Part shown: piece by piece, positions 26,472 through 35,990 of the stretch | Position numbering within the stretch: the stretch's first letter is position 1 | Layout: every line of letters begins with the position of its first letter | Source: Neorhizobium petrolearium | GTDB lineage: Bacteria > Pseudomonadota > Alphaproteobacteria > Rhizobiales > Rhizobiaceae | Reading direction: 5' to 3' | Length of the DNA stretch: 64,000 bases | NCBI RefSeq assembly: GCF_017873175.1 | Contig: NZ_JAGGJW010000001.1 | Span: 372,001-436,000, forward strand | Position numbers and translations under genes: made by a program | Notes under the pieces: generated by a model | What the model saw: the letters and a program-made list of their open reading frames with translations, nothing else | Database searches by the model: none | Told to the model about the DNA's origin: nothing

Positions 26472-28229
26472 ATGTGGTCATCCATGTATCAGTCGGCGAA
26501 AACCGTAGAAGACCGGAATCCGGAGATGTCGGCCATACCCGCCGACGTCCGGTCGATGCGTATCCCGATGCGCTTCACTTTCCTCAAGATCAGTGTCATC
26601 ACATTGGCTGGTGCCGCCTTGGCGTTTCCCATGGCTGCATTGGTTCCGCAGAAGTTCGAAGCCGAAACCCGGCTGAAGATCGAAGCGGCAAGCGAAAGCG
26701 CGATCAACGATGCCGCCGCGGCGCTGCATTCGAAGCGGAGCCTCGACAATCTGATCCGCGCCCTCAACCTGGGAGGCGGCAGCGAATTCGCCGTCAATCG
26801 TTCGAGCCTCCTAAGTGTGGCCTCCGATATCGTCTCCGGCGAGGCAATGACGGTATCACAGGCCGAGAGCCGGCTGCGTGACCGGCTCTCGCAGGCGATT
26901 TTAACCAGCTACCATCGCCAGGCAGGCGAACTCACGATTTCCGTCACCGCCGCGGAAGCGGACCAGGCGGTGAAAATCGCCAACATGCTCGGTGACACGT
27001 TGAGTGACGAGATCGCCATTTCGGGGGGCGGCGCGTCTGAGCCGTTGGTGGAAAAGCTACGCCAGACGCTCGAGCGTGCCGAGGCATCGCTTTCCGGCTT
27101 CATCGCGAAAACGGACCAGCAAAAGCTTGCCCAAATTCGCCGGGCGGAAAGCGAAGAACAACAACTGATTGCGGAGATCTCTGGCGCAGAAGCTCAGCTT
27201 GCAGAGCTGAAGCAGAAGGCCATGCAGGCGTCCGAAATGAAATTCGACGATATTCTGAGCAAACCGTTGCCGGATAGCCTGGAATATACCGGCCTCGACT
27301 ATCAGCGGCAGAGATATATCGAAGCAAAGCTCGCCGTCGATCGGCTTGCAGGCGATCTCGGCCCTCGCCACCCGCGCTTGCTCGCAGCCCGAGCGGCGCT
27401 CGAGGATGCGCGTTCCGGGATTCAGACGGCTCTGAAACAGCTTTCGACTTCACTTGGCCAGCAGGAGAAGGCGGCTGCCATACATCTGGCCGAACTCAAG
27501 GCGGCGAAATCGAAAAAGCCGGGTGACAAGGAGATCGTCGAGTCCGCCACGCGGCTCGCAGGTCTCGAAGCCGCGGTCGGTGAGGCGCGCAGGAACTATC
27601 TCGATGCGCTTCAGCGCGGCGAGACGCACCCGAAAACTGCGGCAGCGAGGGTTGAGGTTCTTGTTCCGGCAACGGTAGGGAAGGTGAAAGCGCGCGGCCT
27701 GTCGGTCGCTGAGATATCGGGTGCAGGTGCATTGGCCGGCTTCTGCCTCGGCTTGATGCTCGTCTTTTTTACGCGTCGCAAACCGGTCGAGGTTGCGGCA
27801 GATGATGCTGAAGCAGAATTTACAACTGAACCAGAGCTGACAGTTGAACCGGACTGGCGGGAGGACGTTCCCGAGCAGGAAAATGCTCTCAAAGAACTCC
27901 ATGACCCGCCCTACGATGATCCTTTCCATGAGCCGCAACACTCTCGGCGCCTGCATTATCCGGCTCCCGCCAATGATCGCCCGCTCGTCGATCATATCCG
28001 CGACGTATTGATGGCTAACCGGAGGCTGGTGCAGGAGGCCGGCCTTCCGCCGCTGGTCTCGGCCATTACGTCCGCCCGCCTCGCGGAAGAATCGGGCCAT
28101 GCGACGCCGCTTGTTTCTCAACAGGATATTCGCAGGGCTGAAGAGGTTCGTGAGCTGCGCCGTCACATGACCGAGCTACGAGAGCGTGTGCAGTTGCACT
28201 CGGCCCACCGGAACGCATCCGCAAGATAA
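26472..28229 (+). CDS. Wzz/GumC-family polysaccharide co-polymerase without kinase domain
   Basis: A 585-residue protein with a membrane helix at about 36-57, a long periplasmic region rich in coiled coil (about 190-350) and a second helix at about 412-432, the topology of chain-length regulators such as GumC or the N-part of ExoP. A cytoplasmic tail of some 150 residues follows that is acidic and His/Pro-rich, with no Walker motifs, so no tyrosine autokinase domain. The start is uncertain; ATGs at 26472 and 26484 are both possible. With the WecG-like gene it forms a two-gene polysaccharide module with no polymerase, flippase or other transferases nearby. Confidence 0.7.
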   Translation: MWSSMYQSAKTVEDRNPEMSAIPADVRSMRIPMRFTFLKISVITLAGAALAFPMAALVPQKFEAETRLKIEAASESAINDAAAALHSKRSLDNLIRALNLGGGSEFAVNRSSLLSVASDIVSGEAMTVSQAESRLRDRLSQAILTSYHRQAGELTISVTAAEADQAVKIANMLGDTLSDEIAISGGGASEPLVEKLRQTLERAEASLSGFIAKTDQQKLAQIRRAESEEQQLIAEISGAEAQLAELKQKAMQASEMKFDDILSKPLPDSLEYTGLDYQRQRYIEAKLAVDRLAGDLGPRHPRLLAARAALEDARSGIQTALKQLSTSLGQQEKAAAIHLAELKAAKSKKPGDKEIVESATRLAGLEAAVGEARRNYLDALQRGETHPKTAAARVEVLVPATVGKVKARGLSVAEISGAGALAGFCLGLMLVFFTRRKPVEVAADDAEAEFTTEPELTVEPDWREDVPEQENALKELHDPPYDDPFHEPQHSRRLHYPAPANDRPLVDHIRDVLMANRRLVQEAGLPPLVSAITSARLAEESGHATPLVSQQDIRRAEEVRELRRHMTELRERVQLHSAHRNASAR

Positions 28230-28345
28230 GACCCCGCGACATCGAATCCTCTTGCATTTGCCGTCTGCGACCAGCATAGGCGTTGGCGTGCAAATTTAAT
28301 ACGTGCCCGTGTATACATTGGCAACGGTTCAAGCGGGAGGTGCGC

Positions 28346-29245
28346 GTGACTGTGGTGATTGATGGGAAAGAGGCGGCAGCGTCCGTCATTGCGGCCGTGA
28401 CCGAAGCGGCTGCCTCGCTCGAAAGGGAAACAGGCGTCCAGCCGGGCTTGGCGGTCGTCATCGTCGGTAACGATCCGGCGAGCCATGCCTACGTCAATTC
28501 CAAGAGCAAGATGGCCAAGCAGTGCGGCTTCAACTCGATCCAGCACAGCTTGCCGGAAGAGACGAAGCAGGAAGAACTGGAAAAGCTTGTTGCCGAGCTT
28601 AACGCCGATCCGGCCATCCACGGTATCCTGGTTCAGCTCCCATTGCCGAAGCATCTGAATGCCGAGCCGGTGATCCTGTCCATCTCGCCGGAAAAGGATG
28701 TCGACGGCCTGCACGTCGTCAATGCCGGCAAGATTGCCACCGGCGATCTCGATACCGGTCTCATTTCCTGCACGCCGGCCGGTGCCATGTTGCTCGTCAA
28801 CCGTATACATGGCCGTGACCTTTCAGGCCTCAATGCCGTCGTCATCGGCCGCTCCAATCTGTTTGGCAAGCCGATGGCGCTGCTGCTGCTCGCCGCCAAT
28901 GCAACCGTCACCATGGCGCATTCGAAGACCAGGGATCTCGCCGCGATCTGCCGCAACGCGGATATCCTCGTCGCTGCGGTCGGACGTCCGCAGATGGTCA
29001 GGGCGGACTGGGTGAAACCTGGCGCAACGGTCATCGACGTCGGTATCAACCGCGTACCGGCTCCGGACAAGGGCGAGGGCAAGACCCGGCTTGTCGGTGA
29101 CGTTGCTTATGCCGAAGCCGTTGAGATCGCTGGCGCGATTACGCCGGTTCCCGGTGGCGTCGGCCCTATGACTATCGCCATGCTGATGGCCAACACCGTA
29201 ATCGCCGCCTATCGCGCCGCGGGAAAGCCGGCGCCGAAGTTTTAG
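28346..29245 (+). CDS. folD: FolD, methylenetetrahydrofolate dehydrogenase/cyclohydrolase
   Basis: A 299-residue bifunctional enzyme interconverting 5,10-methylene-, methenyl- and 10-formyl-THF with NADP. Motifs are [14 protein letters not shown] (substrate and catalytic Lys), [15 protein letters not shown], the nucleotide-binding [17 protein letters not shown] and [16 protein letters not shown]. The GTG at 28346 is chosen because GGGAGG lies 5 nt upstream and the length then equals the family norm; the ATG at 28283 adds 21 unrelated residues. It is a single gene between the polysaccharide pair and agl. Confidence 0.96.
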   Translation: MTVVIDGKEAAASVIAAVTEAAASLERETGVQPGLAVVIVGNDPASHAYVNSKSKMAKQCGFNSIQHSLPEETKQEELEKLVAELNADPAIHGILVQLPLPKHLNAEPVILSISPEKDVDGLHVVNAGKIATGDLDTGLISCTPAGAMLLVNRIHGRDLSGLNAVVIGRSNLFGKPMALLLLAANATVTMAHSKTRDLAAICRNADILVAAVGRPQMVRADWVKPGATVIDVGINRVPAPDKGEGKTRLVGDVAYAEAVEIAGAITPVPGGVGPMTIAMLMANTVIAAYRAAGKPAPKF

Positions 29246-29383
29246 GGTAGCATCGAGGGTTTGCGATCTTCGACATGCTGTCGGCGGAGGGGTTGACTCC
29301 GTCGCCAGAGCGTTAAATCTCTTCCTATGTTTTGGGAACTCCCGGCAGGGTAGCAAAAGCCGGGGCAATGGGAGGATGATTTT

Positions 29384-30745
29384 ATGAAGACATCATTTTG
29401 GATCGGCGCGGCGCTTGCGACACTCCTTGCAGGCAGTGCAGCCGCCCAGGAACTTAAGTTCGCACCGGGCGAGGATTCGCGCTTCAATTGGAAGAGCTAT
29501 GAGGATTTCAAGGCCGCTCACTCGGATCTGAAAGGACAGAGCCTCACGCTGTTCGGCCCTTGGCGTGGCGAAGACGAGGTCCTGTTCAACAGCGTTCTCG
29601 CTTATTTCAATGCCGCAACCGGCATTGACGGCCGTTATTCCTCCTCGGAAAATTACGAGCAGCAGATCGTCATCGATACGCAGGCCGGCTCCCCTCCGAA
29701 TATCGCCATCATTCCGCAGCCGGGTCTGCTGGCCGATCTCGCCGCCAAGGGCTTCCTGACCCCGCTCGGCCAGGAGAATTCCGACTGGGTCAAGAGCAAT
29801 TATGGCTCGGGCGCCGACTGGATCCGCTACGGCACCTACAAGGGCAAGGATGGCAAGGAGGCCTATTTCGGCTTCCCCTTCAAGGCGGACTTCAAGTCCA
29901 TGGTCTGGTACGTGCCGGAAAACTTCGAGGAAGCGGGCTACGAGGTCCCGAAGACCATGGAGGACCTCTTCAAGCTCAGCGACCAGATCGTTGAGGATGG
30001 TGGCGTTCCATGGTGCATCGGCCTCGGTTCGGGCGGCGCGACCGGCTGGCCGGCGACCGACTGGGTCGAGGACCTGATGCTGCGGACCCAGAAGCCGGAG
30101 GTCTATGACAAGTGGGTTAGTAACGAGGTCAAGTTCGATGACCCGGCCGTCGTTGGCGCGATTGAGGAATTTGGCAAGTTCGCAAAAAATGAGAAATATG
30201 TCAGCGGCGGCGTGGCGGCAGTGGCTTCCACCGATTTCCGCGACAGCCCCAAGGGTCTCTTCGGCATTCCACCGAAATGCTACCTGCATCACCAGGCCTC
30301 CTTCGTTCCGTCCTTTTTCCCGCCCGATACGAAGCTCGGCACTGATGCCGACTTCTTCTACCTGCCCACCTATGCTTCGAAGCCGGAACTGGGAACGCCG
30401 GTCCTCGGCGCGGGCACGATGTTCGCGATCACCAAGGATTCGCCAACCGCCAAGGCCTTCATCGAATTCCTGAAGACGCCGATCGCGCATGAGGTCTGGA
30501 TGGCGCAGTCATCGTTCTTGACGCCATTCAAGGGTGCCAATCCCGATGCCTATGCCAATGAGGTCCTGAAGAAGCAGGGCGAGGCCCTGACCACTGCCAC
30601 GACCTTCCGCTTCGACGCGTCCGACCTTATGCCGGGCAAGATCGGCGCCGGTGCCTTCTGGACCGGCATGGTTGACTATGTCGGCGGCAAGGACGCCAAG
30701 ACGGTCGCGTCCGACATTCAGAAGGCATGGGACGGCCTGAAGTAA
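29384..30745 (+). CDS. aglE: AglE, alpha-glucoside-binding protein of an ABC importer
   Basis: A 453-residue periplasmic binding protein with a signal peptide cut near AAAQE (about residue 22) and the family 1 solute-binding layout (LTLFGPWRGEDEVLFNSVLAYF; later GLGSGGATGWPATDW). In S. meliloti AglEFGK imports sucrose, maltose, trehalose and other alpha-glucosides. GGGAGG precedes the ATG by about 10 nt, and a CCCGGC/GCCGGG stem lies in the leader (29341-29364). It is the first gene of aglEFGAK. The LacI-type aglR gene that normally precedes it is absent: the 138 bp before it hold no gene. Confidence 0.92.
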   Translation: MKTSFWIGAALATLLAGSAAAQELKFAPGEDSRFNWKSYEDFKAAHSDLKGQSLTLFGPWRGEDEVLFNSVLAYFNAATGIDGRYSSSENYEQQIVIDTQAGSPPNIAIIPQPGLLADLAAKGFLTPLGQENSDWVKSNYGSGADWIRYGTYKGKDGKEAYFGFPFKADFKSMVWYVPENFEEAGYEVPKTMEDLFKLSDQIVEDGGVPWCIGLGSGGATGWPATDWVEDLMLRTQKPEVYDKWVSNEVKFDDPAVVGAIEEFGKFAKNEKYVSGGVAAVASTDFRDSPKGLFGIPPKCYLHHQASFVPSFFPPDTKLGTDADFFYLPTYASKPELGTPVLGAGTMFAITKDSPTAKAFIEFLKTPIAHEVWMAQSSFLTPFKGANPDAYANEVLKKQGEALTTATTFRFDASDLMPGKIGAGAFWTGMVDYVGGKDAKTVASDIQKAWDGLK

Positions 30746-30756
30746 ATCTGCATCTT

Positions 30757-30781
30757 GCCGCGCCGGCTAGACCGGCGTGGC
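30757..30781 (+). promoter_or_regulatory. aglE-aglF intercistronic stem-loop
   Basis: GCCGCGCCGG (30757-30766) pairs with CCGGCGTGGC (30772-30781), 10 bp with one G-U and a 5-nt loop, and no T tract. Stem-loops of this kind after the binding-protein gene usually protect its mRNA or partly terminate, giving more AglE than membrane subunits. It lies in the 147-bp aglE-aglF gap. Confidence 0.65.
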
Positions 30782-30892
30782 TTCCAACAGATTGATTTCC
30801 AAAAGATTGACTGTTCTTCGACCATAACAGCGGGCGGATAGCCGCCAACAAAAACCAGCATCCTCCTGCGATGCTGGCCACAAGGAGGGGAC

Positions 30893-31906
30893 ATGGTATC
30901 GCAGATCGTCTCGGCCGTCGGCGTGGTAATCGCCGGCGTTTTTGCGTGTGCGCTCTATTACTGGCTCTCCGACAAGCTGCTCCAGATCGTCTTTCCGGTG
31001 CCGAAGGAGAATGTCCGGACGGCGTCTGTCAATCTCAATCGCCGGGCCGTCGTCCGTCCCTGGTTGTTCCTGGGGCCGGCGCTGATCCTGCTTGGGGTCT
31101 ATCTGGTCTATCCGGTCGTCGCGACCTTCATCCTGTCCTTCTATGACCGGTCCGGCGAAAGTTTCGTTGGTTTTGCGAATTACCGATGGGCGCTCTTCGA
31201 TGATCAGTTTCGCCAGTCGATCTTCAACAACATCCTCTGGCTCGCCGTCGTTCCGGCGGCCTGCACCTTCTTCGGCCTTGTCATCGCCGTCCTGACCGAC
31301 CGCATCTGGTGGGGCAATATCGCCAAGAGCCTCGTCTTCATGCCGATGGCGATCTCCTTCGTCGGCGCCTCGGTCATCTGGAAATTCATCTACGAGTATC
31401 GCGGCGGCAACGAGACTCAGATCGGCCTCCTGAACTCCGTCGTACAGTTCTTCGGCGGCAATCCGCAGGTCTGGATAGCGATGCCCTTCTGGAACAATTT
31501 CTTCCTCATGGTCATCCTCATCTGGATACAGACCGGCTTTGCCATGGTCATCCTGTCGGCGGCGCTGCGTGGCATTCCCGAGGAGACGATCGAGGCGGCG
31601 GTCATCGATGGCGCCAACGGCTGGCAGATTTTCTGGAAGATCATGGTGCCGCAGATCTGGGGCACGATCGCCGTCGTCTGGACGACCATCACCATTCTGG
31701 TGCTGAAGGTTTTCGACATCGTGCTGACCATGACCAACGGCCAGTGGAACACGATGGTACTCGCGAACCTGATGTTCGACTGGATGTTCCGGGGCGGAGG
31801 CGATTCCGGTCGAAGTGCAGTCATCGCACTTGTCATCATGGCGGCCGTGACACCGATCATGATCTGGAATATCCGCCAGGCGAACAAGGAAACGGGAGGT
31901 CATTGA
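30893..31906 (+). CDS. aglF: AglF, alpha-glucoside ABC permease (MalF-type)
   Basis: A 337-residue membrane protein with about eight hydrophobic segments and the permease EAA motif GIPEETIEAAVIDGANGWQI, where the ATPase docks. The ATG at 30893 has GGAGGGG about 5 nt upstream. It forms the transmembrane channel with AglG, and aglG starts 1 bp after its stop. Confidence 0.93.
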   Translation: MVSQIVSAVGVVIAGVFACALYYWLSDKLLQIVFPVPKENVRTASVNLNRRAVVRPWLFLGPALILLGVYLVYPVVATFILSFYDRSGESFVGFANYRWALFDDQFRQSIFNNILWLAVVPAACTFFGLVIAVLTDRIWWGNIAKSLVFMPMAISFVGASVIWKFIYEYRGGNETQIGLLNSVVQFFGGNPQVWIAMPFWNNFFLMVILIWIQTGFAMVILSAALRGIPEETIEAAVIDGANGWQIFWKIMVPQIWGTIAVVWTTITILVLKVFDIVLTMTNGQWNTMVLANLMFDWMFRGGGDSGRSAVIALVIMAAVTPIMIWNIRQANKETGGH

Positions 31907-31907
31907 G

Positions 31908-33068
31908 ATGAACGCTGTCGCCGGCCTTCGCCGTATCGGACTTCCCCGTCTCATCGTTCACCTGTCGGTGCTCCTGATCTGTATCATCTGGCTGATCCCG
32001 ACGCTCGGTATCCTCGTCACCTCCTTCCGCGATCCGGCGCAGATCACATCGTCGGGGTGGTGGACTGCCTTCAGTAGCGCCTCGCAAACCACAGCGTCGC
32101 GATTGGCAGACCCGTCTGCCGCACGGCAGGAAGGGGCGAACTATGTCATCACCGGCTCGGTTTTCGAGGCGGGGCAGGGCGGAACCGTGCGGGCTTTCGG
32201 CACGCGTGTCGCTGCTCCAGCGGAGTTCCAGGCCGGTCAGCCGGCAGATCTCGGAGAAGGGGAGACGCTGATCGTCAATGAGGATGGCAGCTACGTCTAC
32301 ACGAAGAACGGCCCATTCGAGAGCGAGCGTGGACGACGCGTGTACCTCACGATCGCTACGCCGCCGACCTTCACCACGCAGAATTACAATACCGTGCTCA
32401 CCTCCCAGGGGATCGGGCAGTCTTTCGTCAATTCGCTAACGGTTGCCGTTCCCTCGACGATCATACCCATCCTGATCGCTGCCTTTGCCGCCTATGCGCT
32501 TTCCTGGATGGAGTTTCCCGGCCGTGCGTTGATTATCGCAATGGTCGTGGGGTTGATCGTCGTACCGTTGCAGATGTCGCTCATTCCGCTGCTGCGGATG
32601 TACAACGAGATCGGCACGTTCTTCGGCGTGCCGTCGAGAAGTTACGCAGGTATCTGGCTGGCGCATTCCGCTTTCGGCATGCCACTCGCCATTTATCTCC
32701 TGCGCAACTATATCGCCGGGCTGCCGAAGGAGATCATAGAATCGGCCCGGGTGGACGGCGCAAGCGATTTCGAGATTTTCATCAGGATTGTGCTTCCCCT
32801 ATCGTTCCCGGCCCTTGCATCCTTCTCGATCTTCCAGTTCCTCTGGACCTGGAACGATCTCCTGGTCGCCATGGTCTTCCTCGGAACCAACAGGGAGCAA
32901 CTCGTCCTGACCGGTGCTCTGAACGCGCTTTTGGGCTCGATGGGTGGAAGGTGGGAAATCCTGACGGCTTCTGCTTTCATCTCCATCCTCGTGCCGATAA
33001 TTGTCTTCTTCGCGTTGCAGCGTTACCTCGTGCGCGGCTTGCTTGCTGGTTCGGTCAAGGGCGGCTGA
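31908..33068 (+). CDS. aglG: AglG, alpha-glucoside ABC permease (MalG-type)
   Basis: A 386-residue permease with an EAA motif GLPKEIIESARVDGASDFEI. Between the first and second membrane helices is a soluble insert of about 110 residues (about 45-160, GANYVITGSVFEAGQGG and following), longer than in MalG and typical of AglG. The insert is presumably periplasmic and may help recognise the binding protein. It is followed after 34 bp by aglA. Confidence 0.92.
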   Translation: MNAVAGLRRIGLPRLIVHLSVLLICIIWLIPTLGILVTSFRDPAQITSSGWWTAFSSASQTTASRLADPSAARQEGANYVITGSVFEAGQGGTVRAFGTRVAAPAEFQAGQPADLGEGETLIVNEDGSYVYTKNGPFESERGRRVYLTIATPPTFTTQNYNTVLTSQGIGQSFVNSLTVAVPSTIIPILIAAFAAYALSWMEFPGRALIIAMVVGLIVVPLQMSLIPLLRMYNEIGTFFGVPSRSYAGIWLAHSAFGMPLAIYLLRNYIAGLPKEIIESARVDGASDFEIFIRIVLPLSFPALASFSIFQFLWTWNDLLVAMVFLGTNREQLVLTGALNALLGSMGGRWEILTASAFISILVPIIVFFALQRYLVRGLLAGSVKGG

Positions 33069-33102
33069 GCCGATATTTCATCTGACAACAACAGGATATT
33101 GA

Positions 33103-34758
33103 ATGACAATTTCGGCAGAAACTTCCGCAACACCCGACAGGGACTGGTGGCGCGGAGCCGTGATTTACCAAATCTATCCGCGTTCCTTTCAGGATTCGAA
33201 CGGCGATGGCATCGGTGATTTGAAGGGGATCACGGCACGCCTGCCGCACGTGGCCGCGCTTGGGGCCGATGCTGTCTGGATTTCACCCTTCTTCCCGTCG
33301 CCGATGAAGGATTTCGGTTACGACGTGTCGAACTATACCGATGTCGATCCGATGTTCGGCGCACTCTCGGATTTCGATGGATTGATCGCCGAGGCACACC
33401 GGCTCGGCATCAAGGTGATGATCGACCTGGTGATGTCGCACAGCTCGGACCAGCATCACTGGTTCATTGAAAGCCGGTCCAGCCGTTTCAACCCGAAGGC
33501 GGATTGGTATGTCTGGGCTGATGCAAAGCCGGATGGCACGCCGCCCAATAACTGGCTGTCGATCTTCGGCGGATCGGCCTGGGCATGGGACCCGACCCGC
33601 ATGCAGTATTACATGCACAACTTCCTGACCTCGCAACCGGATCTGAATCTCCACAACCCGGAAGTGCAGGACGCTCTACTGGACATGACCCGCTTCTGGC
33701 TGCAGCGCGGCGTCGACGGTTTCCGCCTCGACACGATCAACTTCTACTTCCACGACAAGGAACTGCGCGACAACCCGGCATTGGAACCGTCGCGGCGCAA
33801 CGCCTCCACCGCGCCGGCGGTGAACCCCTACAACTTCCAGGAACATCTCTACGACAAGAATCGGCCGGAAAACCTGGAGTTCCTGAGGCGCTTTCGTGCG
33901 GTGCTCGATGAATTCCCTGCGATCGCCGCAGTCGGCGAAGTCGGCGACAGCCAGCGGGGATTGGAGATCGTCGGGGAATATACGTCCGGCAACGACAAGA
34001 TGCATATGTGCTATGCTTTCGAGTTCCTGGCACCCGATCCTCTGACGCCGGCTCGCGTTGTCGCGGTCCAGGATGCGTTTTCCCTGGCGGCACCCGATGG
34101 CTGGGCCTGCTGGGCCTTCTCGAACCATGATGTCGTGCGCCACGTCACGCGCTGGGGCCACGATATTCTCGACCGGGATGCTTATGCCAAGATGACCTCC
34201 GCCATCCTGATGACGCAGCGCGGCTCGGTCTGCATTTATCAGGGCGAGGAATTGGGGCTTACCGAGGCGGATATCGCTTACGCGGATCTCCAGGATCCCT
34301 ACGGCATTCAGTTCTGGCCGGAGTTCAAGGGCCGCGATGGCTGCCGTACGCCGATGGTCTGGGATTCCCAGGCGCTGCAAGCGGGGTTCTCTACGGCCGA
34401 GAAGACCTGGTTGCCGATTCCTGTCGAGCATCAGCTTCGGGCTGTGGGTGCCCAATATGGCGATCCGGCTTCGGTGCTGGAGCAGTACCGGCGTTTCCTC
34501 GCGTTCCGCAAACAGCATCCGGCTTTTACCAAGGGCGATATCCTTTTCCTGCCGGAAGACGGTACAGTCCTGGGATACGAGCGGCGCTATGGCAACGAAA
34601 TCGTGCTCTGCGTTTTCAATATGAGTGCGGCCGCAGCAGCAACGGAACTTCCGGTCGGCGAATGGGAAGTTCTGACCGGTCACGGGTTTGAAAGCAGCCT
34701 GGAAGACAGACGAGTGGAGTTACCGGCTTGGGGCGCGTTTTTTGCCCGTCAAGCCTGA
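33103..34758 (+). CDS. aglA: AglA, GH13 alpha-glucosidase
   Basis: A 551-residue GH13 enzyme with all four conserved regions: DLVMSHSSDQH, GVDGFRLDT (nucleophile Asp210), AAVGEVGD (acid/base Glu279) and FSNHDVVR (Asp343). There is no signal peptide, so it acts in the cytoplasm on disaccharides brought in by AglEFGK, releasing glucose that can feed zwf-pgl-edd a few kb away. It is 34 bp from aglG and 18 bp from aglK, in one operon. Confidence 0.95.
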   Translation: MTISAETSATPDRDWWRGAVIYQIYPRSFQDSNGDGIGDLKGITARLPHVAALGADAVWISPFFPSPMKDFGYDVSNYTDVDPMFGALSDFDGLIAEAHRLGIKVMIDLVMSHSSDQHHWFIESRSSRFNPKADWYVWADAKPDGTPPNNWLSIFGGSAWAWDPTRMQYYMHNFLTSQPDLNLHNPEVQDALLDMTRFWLQRGVDGFRLDTINFYFHDKELRDNPALEPSRRNASTAPAVNPYNFQEHLYDKNRPENLEFLRRFRAVLDEFPAIAAVGEVGDSQRGLEIVGEYTSGNDKMHMCYAFEFLAPDPLTPARVVAVQDAFSLAAPDGWACWAFSNHDVVRHVTRWGHDILDRDAYAKMTSAILMTQRGSVCIYQGEELGLTEADIAYADLQDPYGIQFWPEFKGRDGCRTPMVWDSQALQAGFSTAEKTWLPIPVEHQLRAVGAQYGDPASVLEQYRRFLAFRKQHPAFTKGDILFLPEDGTVLGYERRYGNEIVLCVFNMSAAAAATELPVGEWEVLTGHGFESSLEDRRVELPAWGAFFARQA

Positions 34759-34776
34759 CAAAAAGGGGAGGAGATC

Positions 34777-35868
34777 ATGGCTGGCGTCGTTCTGAAGGAT
34801 ATCCGCAAGGCCTATGGACAGGTGAAGGTTTTGCATGGCATCGACCTGGACATCAGCCAGGGCGAGTTCGTGGTCTTCGTAGGCCCCTCTGGTTGCGGCA
34901 AGTCCACGCTGCTGCGGATGATTTCCGGCCTGGAGAGCATCACCGGTGGGGAGATGTATATCGATGGCCAGCTCGTGAACGAGGTGCCGCCTTCGCGGCG
35001 CGGTATTGCCATGGTCTTCCAGTCCTATGCGCTCTATCCGCATATGACGGTTTACGACAACATGGCCTTCGGCATGCGGATCGCCCGCGAGAGCAAGCAG
35101 GAGATCGACCGCCGTGTTCGTTCGGCGGCGGAAATCCTGCAGCTGACGCCCTATCTCGATCGTCTTCCGAAGGCCCTTTCAGGCGGCCAGCGCCAGCGTG
35201 TCGCGATCGGACGCGCTATTTGCCGTGATCCGAAGGTCTTCCTGTTCGATGAACCTCTGTCGAACCTTGATGCGGCACTTCGCGTCGCGACCCGCATTGA
35301 GATCGCCAGGCTCAAGGAGCAGATGCCGGACACGACGATGATTTACGTGACCCACGACCAGGTGGAGGCGATGACGCTTGCCGATCGTATTGTCGTGCTC
35401 TCGGCCGGCCGGATCGAGCAGGTCGGCGCGCCGCTTGAACTCTACGAATCTCCGGAGAACCTCTTCGTTGCCCGCTTCATCGGCTCGCCGGCGATGAACA
35501 TTATTCCCGCGACCGTAAAGAAGACAGGCGACGTGACGACCATAGCCCTGAAGGGTGGCAAGGCCGTGCATGTGCCGGTAGCCACCGCCGCGTCGGAAGC
35601 CGGTAAGACGGCAAGTTTTGGTGTCCGCCCGGAGGACCTTTCGGTCGCAACCGGTGACGATTATCTTTTTGAAGGACAGGTCTCGATCGTCGAGGCGCTT
35701 GGCGAAGTGACCTTGCTTTATATCGAGGGCCTTGCCGATCAGGAGCCGATTATCGTCAAAATTCCCGGCATCCTCAATGTGCACAAGGGTGAAGCGATGC
35801 GCTTTTCGGCCGATCCGAAGAAACTGCATCTTTTTGACGCGCAGGGTAAGACTTATCGCACTGCGTGA
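34777..35868 (+). CDS. aglK: AglK, alpha-glucoside ABC transporter ATPase
   Basis: A 363-residue MalK/UgpC-type ATPase: Walker A GPSGCGKST (about 38-46), Q-loop FQSYALYPHMTV, signature LSGGQRQRVAIGRA, Walker B VFLFDEPLSNLD, and a C-terminal TOBE domain (about 235-360). AAAAGGGGAGG precedes the ATG. It is the last gene of the agl operon; no clear terminator follows in the 122-bp gap. Confidence 0.95.
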   Translation: MAGVVLKDIRKAYGQVKVLHGIDLDISQGEFVVFVGPSGCGKSTLLRMISGLESITGGEMYIDGQLVNEVPPSRRGIAMVFQSYALYPHMTVYDNMAFGMRIARESKQEIDRRVRSAAEILQLTPYLDRLPKALSGGQRQRVAIGRAICRDPKVFLFDEPLSNLDAALRVATRIEIARLKEQMPDTTMIYVTHDQVEAMTLADRIVVLSAGRIEQVGAPLELYESPENLFVARFIGSPAMNIIPATVKKTGDVTTIALKGGKAVHVPVATAASEAGKTASFGVRPEDLSVATGDDYLFEGQVSIVEALGEVTLLYIEGLADQEPIIVKIPGILNVHKGEAMRFSADPKKLHLFDAQGKTYRTA

Positions 35869-35964
35869 GTGAAGGGGTGTTTACCATGTTGTTGTAGTCT
35901 CTGCGCACAGTTGTTCCAGGGCGGGACTTCCAAACCTTCTGTTAAACTTCACCGGCTAGTCTTT

Positions 35965-35984
35965 TCCTATTGAAGAATAGGAGG
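35965..35984 (+). promoter_or_regulatory. Hairpin covering the SD of the PilZ-like gene
   Basis: TCCTATT (35965-35971), loop GAAG, AATAGGA (35976-35982): a perfect 7-bp stem with a tetraloop that can extend by two G-U pairs to 35984. The SD AGGAGG (35979-35984), 6 nt before the GTG start, is largely paired. Its moderate A-U content would suit temperature- or protein-controlled opening. Confidence 0.5.
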
Positions 35985-35990
35985 TTTGTC

